Shown piece by piece: positions 8,186 through 17,134 of a DNA stretch of 64,000 nt. Under the pieces are notes generated by a model. That model was not told the origin of the DNA. It searched no databases and saw only the letters and a program-made list of their open reading frames with translations. Positions within the stretch are counted from its first letter, which is position 1; the number at the start of each line of letters is the position of its first letter. The position numbers were made by a program, and so were the translations under genes. The stretch spans positions 1-64,000 of the forward strand of contig JBNKUI010000106.1 in NCBI GenBank assembly GCA_050298535.1, in the 5' to 3' direction. Source of the DNA: JABDMH01 sp050298535. Lineage in GTDB: Bacteria; Bacteroidota; Bacteroidia; Chitinophagales; Saprospiraceae.

Positions 8186-9502
8186 CTAATTCAGTGCTTT
8201 AATAGTCGACCCCAGGTAGTGCTCTGAGTTAATGGTACGGGCCACATCCATGTATTTGGCTTTCGCTGGTTCGCCACTTCGATTTACCTGTGAGGCAATA
8301 TTTTTTAAGGCCTCAGATTTATAGTGGTCAGAATCGATGGAACTGCATGCCTCCAGATACGTGATAAGGTCATCTGCTGATAAATCTACATGATCAACGG
8401 TCTTGAGTACTTCCAGCAAGTAGTGGCTTGATTCCACTTCTCGGGCAGCTACTGTCAGCAAGTTGCCCAGTTTTTCCCCTTCAAGTGATGAACGAGGTAT
8501 AGATTTGACAACCTCTGAAAAATAGTGGTCGCTATTTATGGAAGCAATATTGACAACGATTTGGTTGAAAGCTAAATCGTCAAGTGATTTCTGCCGTAAT
8601 CCTTCCTTCAGCACCTCACTCTTATAATGATCGCTACCCATATCTGCCGATAGTGATAGAACCTGGGCGAGTTGTTGATTTGTAAGTGATCTATTTCTCA
8701 TCACACCTCGTAAGACTTCCGAGCGATAGTGATCACTTCCGATATCTCTAGATATATTTAAGATGGTGGATACAGTCTCCACACTAATATTCTGATTCGA
8801 AATTACTTCTTTGAGCACTTCAGTAGTGTAGTGATCACTTTCGATAGATCGACATGCTTTTATGTAGGCCGCAATGGATTGATCTGTAGCTAAAAAAGCA
8901 GCATGATGCTTCTTAAGTAGTTCAGTGGCGTAGTGATCAGACTCTATTTCAGATCCTATTTGATTGAGTATTGATGGAACATCTGCGGCCGGGGGATTCT
9001 TTTGCATGAGATAATCATAGTAGGCTTCCTTCACATAGTCACTTTCTATCGGCGATATTTCACGAAGTACTTCACTGGTGCCACCTCTGGCGTAGAATCG
9101 ATCTACTCGATTTTCCAGGTTTATCGTGGTCGACTGCACCACTTCCTGGAGTATTTCAGTCAACCATTTTTGACCTTCGGGAGTCCATGGTTTTTCTGAA
9201 CGACCTTCATAGTATGTTTTGACGAGTGAACCATTTGCACCGGGCTCAATGAGTATTCTTCTACGACTGCCAAACCCTTTTTTTGTTACCTCAAAGTAAC
9301 CATTGCGAGATAGGCCGATAATATCTTTATCATCGTCAGATAACTCTATGTCTCCGCGGTACTCAACTTTAAAGTTGTTGGCTCCGTCGTTGATGACTGT
9401 CTTGCCATTCGAAATGTTGATGCTATATTTCTGAGCCGCTAATTGGGAAACACTCATGAGTGTAAGCCATACCAGCGCCAATATTTTGATTGATATTTTC
9501 AT
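8186..9502 (-). CDS. Secreted protein with nine 34-residue SDHY repeats
   Basis: A 438-residue protein of unrecognised family with a signal peptide (residues 1-23, ending LAA-Q). Residues 25-105 form a beta-rich N-terminal part. From about 115 to the end the protein consists of helical repeats, each carrying a variant of (E/G/N)SDHYxxEVLK. The motif starts at residues 154, 188, 222, 256, 290, 324, 358, 391 and 426, a spacing of 34 residues with one 33 and one 35. The spacing equals that of TPRs, but the motif is different, which suggests an alpha-solenoid for protein binding. It is the first gene of the operon that continues with the kinase, pseudokinase and regulator, so a sensory or ligand-presenting role is plausible. 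Function unknown. Confidence 0.85.
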   Translation of the reverse strand: MKISIKILALVWLTLMSVSQLAAQKYSINISNGKTVINDGANNFKVEYRGDIELSDDDKDIIGLSRNGYFEVTKKGFGSRRRILIEPGANGSLVKTYYEGRSEKPWTPEGQKWLTEILQEVVQSTTINLENRVDRFYARGGTSEVLREISPIESDYVKEAYYDYLMQKNPPAADVPSILNQIGSEIESDHYATELLKKHHAAFLATDQSIAAYIKACRSIESDHYTTEVLKEVISNQNISVETVSTILNISRDIGSDHYRSEVLRGVMRNRSLTNQQLAQVLSLSADMGSDHYKSEVLKEGLRQKSLDDLAFNQIVVNIASINSDHYFSEVVKSIPRSSLEGEKLGNLLTVAAREVESSHYLLEVLKTVDHVDLSADDLITYLEACSSIDSDHYKSEALKNIASQVNRSGEPAKAKYMDVARTINSEHYLGSTIKALN

Positions 9503-9672
9503 AATTGTACGTGCATTGAGAATTTTATGAATAATTACTCCGCTAATGTCAGCGGATCTGCACGGCTTTAAAAGAGAAATGTACTGAGTTGCAGAAAATC
9601 GGTAGTGAATGGGGATTTATGGTCGAACATCCGACCGGAACTTCGGATTTCGATTATATAAATCCTATGTAG

Positions 9673-11520
9673 ATGAAATTCAATCAATACTTCTTAAGCA
9701 CCCTTTTCATATGTCTCCTCTATCAGGTGCAAGCTAATGATATATCTGCTCCGGCAGTCTTTGATACCATTTCTTGTGGTATGACATTGGAGTCCTCAAC
9801 GATCGATGTTCCGGATCAGGTTGCATCAGATACCTGCTTCACAACTTCTTCAATTACTTACACCGGTGGAGACCGTTCTTTTTACTTTGAAGTAGCAACT
9901 ACCCGTGAAATTCACTTCAATTTGATTACACCTGATTCCAATGGGCTGGATTTGTTCCTGTTCCTATACAGTGAGGAAGAAACCGGGGATTCAATTCAAT
10001 GTATTGAATCCCGGACATCGGATGGGGTGGAGGAATTACACTATTCCATTACTCTCCTGCCGGCAAAATATATGCTGGTGGTAGATGGTCGAGAAAGATA
10101 TATTTCCTCTGAGGATACCACCATTATTGAGAGTGGAGATTTTCTTCTGACCATGGATTGCTTTGATAGCGATGATATGGTGTTGTCCTGTGGAGATACG
10201 GTTGAAAACGATACGGGATTAGAAATGGTAAGTTCTTTTGAAAGTAGTCACTATGAAGATTGCATACCGGAAGTGAATGCTTTGGACTATCGAGCGCCTG
10301 ATCAATTATATAGAATCGATCTAACCGAACCGACACAAATCCAAATCAATATGGTTGAATTGGATAGTACAAATTTGGATCTATTCCTTTTCAGTGACTC
10401 CCTCAATGCTGATTCTGTGCACCGTCCAGCAGAATGTATGGCAGTGAGCGTTAATGTTATACCCAGATCGGGAGAGCTCATAGACACTTTATTACCGGCT
10501 GGAACCTATTGGATTGTTGTGGATGGTCAGATCATTGCGTCAGATCCAAATCCATTCATTCAAGTGGGTGAGTATTCACTGTGGGTAGATTGTTTTGATC
10601 TTAATAGCTCGGATCTGAATTGTGGAATGGAATTGCAGGATAACAATTCGGGAGGGTACAATAGCAGCACAGGTATAGATTACCTAAACTGTCTACCAGC
10701 CAGAAGTTATGATGGATCTGACCGCAACTATCGATTGACCCAATCTACGATGACTGATTTGACGGTATCCCTGGAGAATGCCAACGAAGATTTTGCCTTG
10801 ATACTAAGAGAAGAACGGTATGACAGCCTTTTGAAGGCTAGTGTCCCGGGGCAATGTCTGGCCATCAGTGACACGGGGCAATTAAAGGAAGAAATCAGTA
10901 TTGTCATTGATACAGGAAGCTACTGGATTACTGTGGATGCAGCAGCGGGAGTCGCAGATAGCTTTGCTCTGGCCATAGATTGTGAAGATCTTGCATTCCC
11001 AGTTGAGCTCATAGGTCCTTTTGGGGAGAAATTGGACGACGCCATTAAGATAACCTGGCGAACTTTAATGGAAGTGGACAATGAAGGTTTTTGGATAGAG
11101 CGAAGCCAGAATGGAATGGAATGGCAAAAGCTGAGTTTTGCACCTGGTCCCGGTTGGTCTGATACGGAGCGAGACTACTCCTTCATCGACCACAATCCGC
11201 CTCAAGGAACTAATTATTATCGCTTGATCCAGATTGATTTTGATGGGACAAAGCACCACTCTGATATTATTCAATTTACCATCGAATCCAGAGAAATATG
11301 GAATGTGGTGCCATCGATAATACAGAACATATTAAGGATCCAAGGACCTAACATTGAGGCCAACTTGGAAATCTATGATAGTTTTGGAGTTCGGATCGGT
11401 AATACCCAAAAAATTAATGGAAACAGTGAAGTTGATTTTTCTCAAATGCCCCCAGGTATCTATCATGTCCGGTTGATGGATCAGTCGGGTCAGCAGGTCT
11501 TTTCGGTGTCAAAGATGTAA
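9673..11520 (+). CDS. T9SS-exported protein with three repeated beta domains
   Basis: A secreted 615-residue protein. A signal peptide covers residues 1-21. Three related modules of about 130-145 residues follow, each opening with a conserved Cys-Gly segment (SCGMTLE, SCGDTVE, NCGMELQ) and closing with a (T/S)YWI(V/T)VD-like strand, reminiscent of bacterial pre-peptidase C-terminal domains. The last part (about 440-615) holds a fibronectin-like region and a type A T9SS sorting domain ending PPGIYHVRLMDQSGQQVF. The protein should cross the outer membrane through the type IX system and be released or anchored. No enzymatic motif was seen. A short hairpin-forming segment precedes the start at about 9629-9648. 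Confidence 0.8.
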   Translation: MKFNQYFLSTLFICLLYQVQANDISAPAVFDTISCGMTLESSTIDVPDQVASDTCFTTSSITYTGGDRSFYFEVATTREIHFNLITPDSNGLDLFLFLYSEEETGDSIQCIESRTSDGVEELHYSITLLPAKYMLVVDGRERYISSEDTTIIESGDFLLTMDCFDSDDMVLSCGDTVENDTGLEMVSSFESSHYEDCIPEVNALDYRAPDQLYRIDLTEPTQIQINMVELDSTNLDLFLFSDSLNADSVHRPAECMAVSVNVIPRSGELIDTLLPAGTYWIVVDGQIIASDPNPFIQVGEYSLWVDCFDLNSSDLNCGMELQDNNSGGYNSSTGIDYLNCLPARSYDGSDRNYRLTQSTMTDLTVSLENANEDFALILREERYDSLLKASVPGQCLAISDTGQLKEEISIVIDTGSYWITVDAAAGVADSFALAIDCEDLAFPVELIGPFGEKLDDAIKITWRTLMEVDNEGFWIERSQNGMEWQKLSFAPGPGWSDTERDYSFIDHNPPQGTNYYRLIQIDFDGTKHHSDIIQFTIESREIWNVVPSIIQNILRIQGPNIEANLEIYDSFGVRIGNTQKINGNSEVDFSQMPPGIYHVRLMDQSGQQVFSVSKM

Positions 11521-11605
11521 GGTGCGCCGCCGATACTTGTTTGATAATCATGAGAATACGGAGGAATGGCCGCATATAGGGCTACAAATTCATTAAGCAC
11601 TTTCC

Positions 11606-13012
11606 TCAGTTACACCCACTCATCGAAATCTCCAATGAGCTTCCCTGAGCGATTTCAAATCCCTGGTCTAAACTGATGTAATTGGGCGAGCCAAGGACCA
11701 CTTGCTGGCTGCCAGGTATCTGTCCATCAGCAATGATATGATCACTGGCCTGATAAGTGCCTGTCGTGATTGCACCTTCCAGATACATGGAGGGATAGCA
11801 ATCAGCCATCATGGCCGGACCATAAATGTAAGCAGCTCCTGCATCTGTGTTGACTACATCCTGATTTTCTGCTCCTGCGATGCTATAGTTTCCATCGATA
11901 TCCACACTGTGACCAAACCAATCACCTGCAGCTGCATCGGAGGCCGTGTACTTGGCAAATTCACTCCAAGAAACTCCGGATTGCTCAAAAACATACATGG
12001 AGCCAGACTCGGGTCCATCATCATCGTCCAAATAGGACCCAACGGCTGCACGACCTAATGTAATACCCACCGAAGTGCCAAACTTATCATGAGGAGCCCC
12101 ATCCGATGGCTCCAAAATATCTTGCTCGTACCAGTTATATCCACTGCGGACGAATATGTAAGCTTTACCGGTTTTATCATTGGCAAATGGAGCACCGGCA
12201 ATCACATAATCTCCTTCGATATCGACACTGGCTCCCAGGTGGTCAAATATTTCGGCATCCGAATGCGTCAAACGTTTCACTTGACCCCAACCATAATGAG
12301 ATCTATGAAAGATGTAGACCGCCCCTGATTGAAGGTATTCTACCCCCATATTTGCCGGAGCACCGACCACGGCATGATCACCTGATATGGCTACGTCACT
12401 TCCAAAGGCATCTCCCGCATCCGCATCAGACGCGTGTAACTTCACCTCTTCCACCCAGGATCCGTAATGATACTCAAAAATGTAAGCTGCACCTGACTTA
12501 TCTCCATAGTCATCATCCTTTGCAGCCGCCACAATAGCGTAATTTCCCGAGATACCCACTTTGTTTCCAAATTGATCACCTTGCTGACCATCCGAAGGAT
12601 ATACAGTGCCTATCAGATTCCACTGGGTGCCCGAGCGAGCAAAAATATAGGCAGATCCCACCTGAGAATATCCGTAGTGCTCTGTATTACGAGCACCTAC
12701 AATGGCCCGATCTCCCTCAATATCTACACTGTAGCCAAATTGATCACCTAGCGATCCACCCCAGGGAGGATACAACTTATCCTCATATACCCAGTTTGCT
12801 CCATTAAAATGAAAGATGTACGCTGCGCCGGCATTGTTGGTCCCAAAACCTGACTGCAGAGGAGCACCCACGATGGCATAGTCCCCGTCGATAGCTACGG
12901 AGTAACCAAATAGCTCTGCAAAATCTCCGTCAAAAGCGGTGATTTGAAATTCCTGTGCATTGGTGGCGATGGTTACAATACAACAAAAAAGCACAGATGC
13001 AAGATACTTCAT
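11606..13012 (-). CDS. Secreted FG-GAP repeat beta-propeller
   Basis: A 468-residue secreted protein with a signal peptide (residues 1-19, TNA-Q). Seven FG-GAP repeats of the type FGYSVAIDGDYAIVGAP follow each other, enough for a complete seven-bladed integrin-alpha-like propeller. Each repeat has an acidic loop that could bind calcium. The C-terminal 70 residues contain the Bacteroidota motif in which a 'GSPNYISLDQGFEIAQGS' stretch leads to a final Cys, seen on many surface proteins. Probable role in adhesion or protein binding at the cell surface; no catalytic motif was seen. It is monocistronic and convergent with the T9SS cargo gene. Confidence 0.85.
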   Translation of the reverse strand: MKYLASVLFCCIVTIATNAQEFQITAFDGDFAELFGYSVAIDGDYAIVGAPLQSGFGTNNAGAAYIFHFNGANWVYEDKLYPPWGGSLGDQFGYSVDIEGDRAIVGARNTEHYGYSQVGSAYIFARSGTQWNLIGTVYPSDGQQGDQFGNKVGISGNYAIVAAAKDDDYGDKSGAAYIFEYHYGSWVEEVKLHASDADAGDAFGSDVAISGDHAVVGAPANMGVEYLQSGAVYIFHRSHYGWGQVKRLTHSDAEIFDHLGASVDIEGDYVIAGAPFANDKTGKAYIFVRSGYNWYEQDILEPSDGAPHDKFGTSVGITLGRAAVGSYLDDDDGPESGSMYVFEQSGVSWSEFAKYTASDAAAGDWFGHSVDIDGNYSIAGAENQDVVNTDAGAAYIYGPAMMADCYPSMYLEGAITTGTYQASDHIIADGQIPGSQQVVLGSPNYISLDQGFEIAQGSSLEISMSGCN

Positions 13013-13145
13013 GGTGTGTAAGCTTTTCGTCTGTCACCTCAGAGAGGTGCAAGTTGGTCTTCGAGCCAAGATAGTCATTTTCGATGCTTCTTAACAACAG
13101 TGAAGACACATTAACACATACCAAGTGTGGCTGATGTGTATTGAC

Positions 13146-14021
13146 TTATTCTATGATTTCCAATGGTTTGATGCCTGCCTGCAGTTTGTCATTGACGGCT
13201 GATATGAAGTACTGACAGAGCCGGATCGTGTCCGATTCGTCTTGTTGGTGCATGAAAAAATAGACCTTCTCAACACCATTGCTTTTCCAATGGTCAAGAC
13301 GATCAACCCAATCGTCTAATCTCTGAAAATCAGTCGGATGCAAGCCATATCCATTGAATCGAACAAACACCTGTGGTGAAGTGCGGCACATATGCAGGGC
13401 ATCTCGGCGAAGAGCTACGTCGGTGATGACCAGTCCGTGCCCTTTACTTGTCAGTGAGGAGGTCACTTCATCAAAAGTCTCTGCTTCAAACCAGTCTTTA
13501 TGTCGCAGTTCAATGTGTAGCGGAAACTCGGTGGGTACCAGATCAAGAAAATCATGTACACGCTGCATGTGTTTGGGGCCAAAATTGGGAGGGAGTGTCA
13601 GAAATGTGGCACCCAGGTTATCACCCAATGCATTTACCGAGTCCATGAAATATTGCGTATTCTCTTCTACTTCAGACAGGCGTTTGAAATGAGACACCCG
13701 CTGGGACCACTTCGGGCAAAATTTGAAGGAGGTCCCCTTTGCCGCCTCCGACCACTGATCAATGCTGCTGCGGCTCAGTCGATAGAAGGTGCCATTGAGT
13801 TCAATACTACCGAATCGCTCTATGTAAGCATTCAGGAAATCCTTTTGTTTGGTACCCAACGGATAAAGGGGCCCAACCCATGCTGGTATTCCCCACTTAC
13901 CGCATCCTACCAGAATTTCCATATCAGTAGGATCGGCAGGCTTGACACTATTCTCGTGATCCTCTGGCAATGCAAATGTGAGACCATTGATGGCTTCTGG
14001 ATCAACATGTCCAAACTTCAT
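13146..14021 (-). CDS. DUF72 (YecE-like) protein
   Basis: A cytosolic TIM-barrel-like protein of the widespread DUF72 family, whose function is unknown. Landmarks are VGCGKWGIPAWVG near residue 38, a LNGTFYR motif, KFCPKWSQRVSH, LPPNFGP, and the late VFVRFNGYG. The first 35 residues form an extension over the usual domain start (ILVGCGKWG), as in other Bacteroidota members. It stands alone on the minus strand with a divergent DUF502 gene upstream. Confidence 0.85.
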   Translation of the reverse strand: MKFGHVDPEAINGLTFALPEDHENSVKPADPTDMEILVGCGKWGIPAWVGPLYPLGTKQKDFLNAYIERFGSIELNGTFYRLSRSSIDQWSEAAKGTSFKFCPKWSQRVSHFKRLSEVEENTQYFMDSVNALGDNLGATFLTLPPNFGPKHMQRVHDFLDLVPTEFPLHIELRHKDWFEAETFDEVTSSLTSKGHGLVITDVALRRDALHMCRTSPQVFVRFNGYGLHPTDFQRLDDWVDRLDHWKSNGVEKVYFFMHQQDESDTIRLCQYFISAVNDKLQAGIKPLEIIE

Positions 14022-14124
14022 AACACAAATTTGAGTTAAACAAGTTAATTAATATTCAGATGTGGTTGGATCAATTAAGTAATCGATATTTGAGCCTGCA
14101 TCAGTACAAAAAGTCTGATTTGAT

Positions 14125-14724
14125 ATGAAGCGTTTACGTAATTTTTTACTAACCACATTTCTTGGTGGTTTTTTCGTTCTGTTACCGTTGGCCATTTTCT
14201 ATTTACTGATCAAGGCGATCATCACCCTGGTAATCAATCTTTTGTCACCCCTATCCAATCTCCTGATCAATGAACTGGATCTTCCCGTCCCCGATGAATT
14301 GATCAGTGCCATGGCGCTGGCCATTGTGATCCTGATTTGCTTCATGATTGGTCTCTTTGTCCGTACCCAGATCGGGAGAAATTCGTTTTCCTACATTGAG
14401 CGCACTTATCTTTTCAGGCTGCCACTCTATGGCATCATAAAGGAAACCGTCCAGCAGTTTACCGGTGCCAAGAAAATGCCATTTTCTGATGTGGTGCTGG
14501 TCGATGTATATGGAAATGGTACCCGGATGACGGGCTTTGTGACGGATGAGCATCCCTCAGGTAATTTTACCGTGTTTGTTCCCACCGGTCCCAATCCTAC
14601 GAATGGATTCATATTTCACGTATCTGCGGACCAAATCGAACGTCTAAAGGAAGTGAAAACGGACGATGCCATGCGCACGATTATTGGTGTAGGTGTGGGG
14701 TCCTCCGGAATTATGAAGTTTTAA
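14125..14724 (+). CDS. DUF502 membrane protein
   Basis: A 199-residue inner-membrane protein of the DUF502 family. Two transmembrane helices cover about residues 9-30 and 60-80. A soluble domain follows with the family features GIIKETVQQFTGAKK, FVTDEHPSGNFTVFVPTGPNPTNGF and a closing GVGVGSSGI. Related plant proteins (LCV/COV) influence vascular patterning, but no bacterial function is established. The gene is isolated; the following 140 bp to the convergent arginine deiminase gene hold no recognised element. Confidence 0.87.
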   Translation: MKRLRNFLLTTFLGGFFVLLPLAIFYLLIKAIITLVINLLSPLSNLLINELDLPVPDELISAMALAIVILICFMIGLFVRTQIGRNSFSYIERTYLFRLPLYGIIKETVQQFTGAKKMPFSDVVLVDVYGNGTRMTGFVTDEHPSGNFTVFVPTGPNPTNGFIFHVSADQIERLKEVKTDDAMRTIIGVGVGSSGIMKF

Positions 14725-14863
14725 GCGCAGCAGATCCCAGGGCCGGCATGTTCGTGCCTTTGCTATGGTTAAGTGGGATGACAGTTTCAGGGAAGCAATC
14801 TTTCGTCAGGCGAAAACTTTGTCTTGAGCCTCTCAACACAAACCACTTTGGATGGCAAGACTC

Positions 14864-16117
14864 CTATTGAGATTTTCGCCAGAGAGGCAAAGTCATACAA
14901 TGTGACCCTCCCCTGGCGCGCGAAAGTTCACTTGATGGAATTGTTATAATGATATGTTCCAATTCATCCAGGGGTGATGGATTCTCAATCAGATCTTCTC
15001 CGTGAATAAATGTATAGCCCCTGGCTTCAAGCGCCTTTTGTGTACGCACATTTCGATCGTACGAAATAGCCACACCTGGTTTAAGAGCTACCAGATTACA
15101 TCCGTCGGTCCATTGTTCTCGCTCCTGATAGGGAGAAAGTCCCTCACCTGCAAATATGAATTCCATGTCTGCATTGATTTCAGCATGAATAAAATCTTTC
15201 ATGGAATGATAGGTGGCGCGACTTCCATTCCTTCGATAGACCGTGACATACGAGCTTAGTCCGTCATAGACGAGAGGACGATAGCAGACCATATGATTGA
15301 CATGTATGCGGGTAAAGATTGTGTCGATATGCATGAATGAACGATCACTAGGGATGTTCACTTGTACTACATTGTCTACCAATGCTTTTTCAAACAGGAC
15401 GTCCTTTAGACTTTCGATTGCGTGGGCAGTGGTTCGTTCACTGCATCCAATGAGAAAGTGGTTTTCCGAAAACAGCATCATGTCACCTCCCTCAATAGAT
15501 ACCGATTCACCTCTCCTTGATCGGGGAAATAGCTCCACATTGTTCATGTCTATCAGTCGACCCGCCTTCACTAGCATTTCAAACAAAGGATGACACTGAA
15601 AAATGAATTGTGTCAAGAAATTCTCGCGATGACGGGCTTCTTTAGCAGCACGCGTAAGGATCACGTGATCTTTTACCACTACCGCAATATCCCGTGTGAA
15701 TATGAAGTTGGGAATCGGGTCAAATAAGATTAAGTCCTCCTCTGGCAGGAAACCACTGATCAGTACTTCACAGAGACTTTTGTTGTCCAAATCACTTAGT
15801 GTAGCAATGTACTTGGAAGGAAGTTCTTCAAAGTCCACAATCCGTGATATGATATCCTTCTGTGCTTCAGCATCTGCCTCCAGCGCTTCATATAATAAAT
15901 CACTGATGTACAGCACGCCTTCAGTACCGACTAGTGTTTTTAAAATATCCGTGAAGATGTCATGCTCATGTTGTATCTGTGGTAAGTAGACGATATCGTC
16001 AAAAAGAAACTCTTCCGAGTGCTTAGGACTTACTCGGGTGAAGCCCTTTTCAGGACGATGGACAATAACCTTTTTCAGTAGATCAATTTCTGAGCCGACA
16101 AAGATGCGTGAGCGCAT
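14864..16117 (-). CDS. arcA: Arginine deiminase
   Basis: Hydrolyses L-arginine to citrulline and ammonia in the cytosol. The start at 16117 (MRSRIFVGSEID) gives 417 residues, the normal length; an ATG at 16222 would add 35 Cys-rich residues with no counterpart in the family. The guanidino-group-modifying catalytic set is present: FTRD (residues 140-143), EGGD (209-212), HIDTIFT (His 263) and the nucleophile Cys 407 in GGSHCMTLPL. No ornithine carbamoyltransferase, carbamate kinase or antiporter gene is adjacent, so it is not part of a classical arcABCD energy operon here. It may act in nitrogen supply, acid tolerance or signalling. Confidence 0.9.
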   Translation of the reverse strand: MRSRIFVGSEIDLLKKVIVHRPEKGFTRVSPKHSEEFLFDDIVYLPQIQHEHDIFTDILKTLVGTEGVLYISDLLYEALEADAEAQKDIISRIVDFEELPSKYIATLSDLDNKSLCEVLISGFLPEEDLILFDPIPNFIFTRDIAVVVKDHVILTRAAKEARHRENFLTQFIFQCHPLFEMLVKAGRLIDMNNVELFPRSRRGESVSIEGGDMMLFSENHFLIGCSERTTAHAIESLKDVLFEKALVDNVVQVNIPSDRSFMHIDTIFTRIHVNHMVCYRPLVYDGLSSYVTVYRRNGSRATYHSMKDFIHAEINADMEFIFAGEGLSPYQEREQWTDGCNLVALKPGVAISYDRNVRTQKALEARGYTFIHGEDLIENPSPLDELEHIIITIPSSELSRARGGSHCMTLPLWRKSQ

Positions 16118-16321
16118 AGAAGAAGCAGTTTTACGAATGTTACTAGCGATGAATTTACAAATAAAGCAAATGCACCACGATGTGCTACATTTCATGACAT
16201 AACTATCACCCGGAAGGTTCACATGACTACCATAGTGTTCCCATTAATTTCATTAATTTGTATCTGCTAAAGAATGGTTTCTGAAAAAGTTTTCTCACAA
16301 TAAATTTGAAGTCCTGATTAG

Positions 16322-17002
16322 ATGAGTTTATTTAGAAAGATTAAGTCTGCCTTTATCATTGAGGGAGAAGAAGGAGCAAAGAAAGAATCCGAAGAAAAAT
16401 CTGCAAAGGAAGAAGCAACTTCGCAAAAGGAAGAAATCGCCGAACCCACACCGATCGATATAGCAACATATGATACCGGGGAAGGTAAAATCAATAAAAA
16501 GTTTACCAATATTTTGCTGAAGGCTATAGAGGCTCATAACAAGGAAGGATTTGATTATATCGAGTTTAAGCGATCTCTGCAAAACCTTAAGAAGATGGAT
16601 ATGGATGAGCCTACCGTCTACAAGAGCGCCTTTGCTACCGCACAGACACTAGGCGCTACTCCCGACGGTTTGATCGAATCGGCTAACAGATACCTGGGAG
16701 TGTTAGAAGAAGAGGAAAGGAAGTTTCAACATGCTCTCGCTAATCAACGTGCTAAGCAAATCGATGGTCGAATGACCCAAATGCAGCAACTGGAGGAGAC
16801 AATTCGCGCAAAAGAGGCCAAGATTCAGCAACTTCAGTCTGAGATTGAAGATCATAGGGCTAAACTGGAAGCATCGAAAGGGGAAATAGAAGAAGCTACC
16901 CAAAAAGTGGAAGCAACTGGGATGGATTTTATGGCCAGTTACCGAAATCTGGTCGAACAGATCCGCAAGGATGTAGACAACATACGGCAGTATTTAAACT
17001 AA
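16322..17002 (+). CDS. Cytosolic coiled-coil protein, first gene of a five-gene ABC/PspA-like cluster
   Basis: A 226-residue soluble protein of unrecognised family. A highly charged Lys/Glu-rich linker (about residues 15-42) precedes a compact helical domain (about 55-125, INKKFTNILLKAIEAHN onward). A long coiled coil follows (about 126-200, with MQQLEETIRAKEAKIQQLQ), then a short C-terminal helix. There is no signal peptide or membrane span. It lies 132 bp upstream of, and in line with, the membrane-anchored coiled-coil gene and the ABC transporter genes. A structural partner of the next protein is a reasonable guess; nothing shows it directly. Confidence 0.75.
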   Translation: MSLFRKIKSAFIIEGEEGAKKESEEKSAKEEATSQKEEIAEPTPIDIATYDTGEGKINKKFTNILLKAIEAHNKEGFDYIEFKRSLQNLKKMDMDEPTVYKSAFATAQTLGATPDGLIESANRYLGVLEEEERKFQHALANQRAKQIDGRMTQMQQLEETIRAKEAKIQQLQSEIEDHRAKLEASKGEIEEATQKVEATGMDFMASYRNLVEQIRKDVDNIRQYLN

Positions 17003-17134
17003 CAGCTAAAAAATCGGGTTGGAAAGAGCAAAGCGCTATACATTAAATCCTGTTCAATTTGGGATACAGCCAAATTTGCTGGAAATTAGCGGTTTGTATG
17101 TTCTACAAATTATTCAAGCAAATAGAGTACTCTG

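Noticed and set aside
8186..9502. TPR protein reading of the 34-residue repeats
   Set aside because: The period fits, but the conserved TPR positions (W-L-G-Y-A-F-A-P pattern) are not present; the motif is SDHY instead.
12106..12537. Antisense open frame of 143 codons in the FG-GAP gene
   Set aside because: Repetitive sense codons create a mirrored open frame; its His/Pro-rich product has no family features.
16118..16222. N-terminal extension of arginine deiminase from an upstream ATG
   Set aside because: 35 Cys-rich residues have no counterpart in the family; the start at 16117 gives the normal length.
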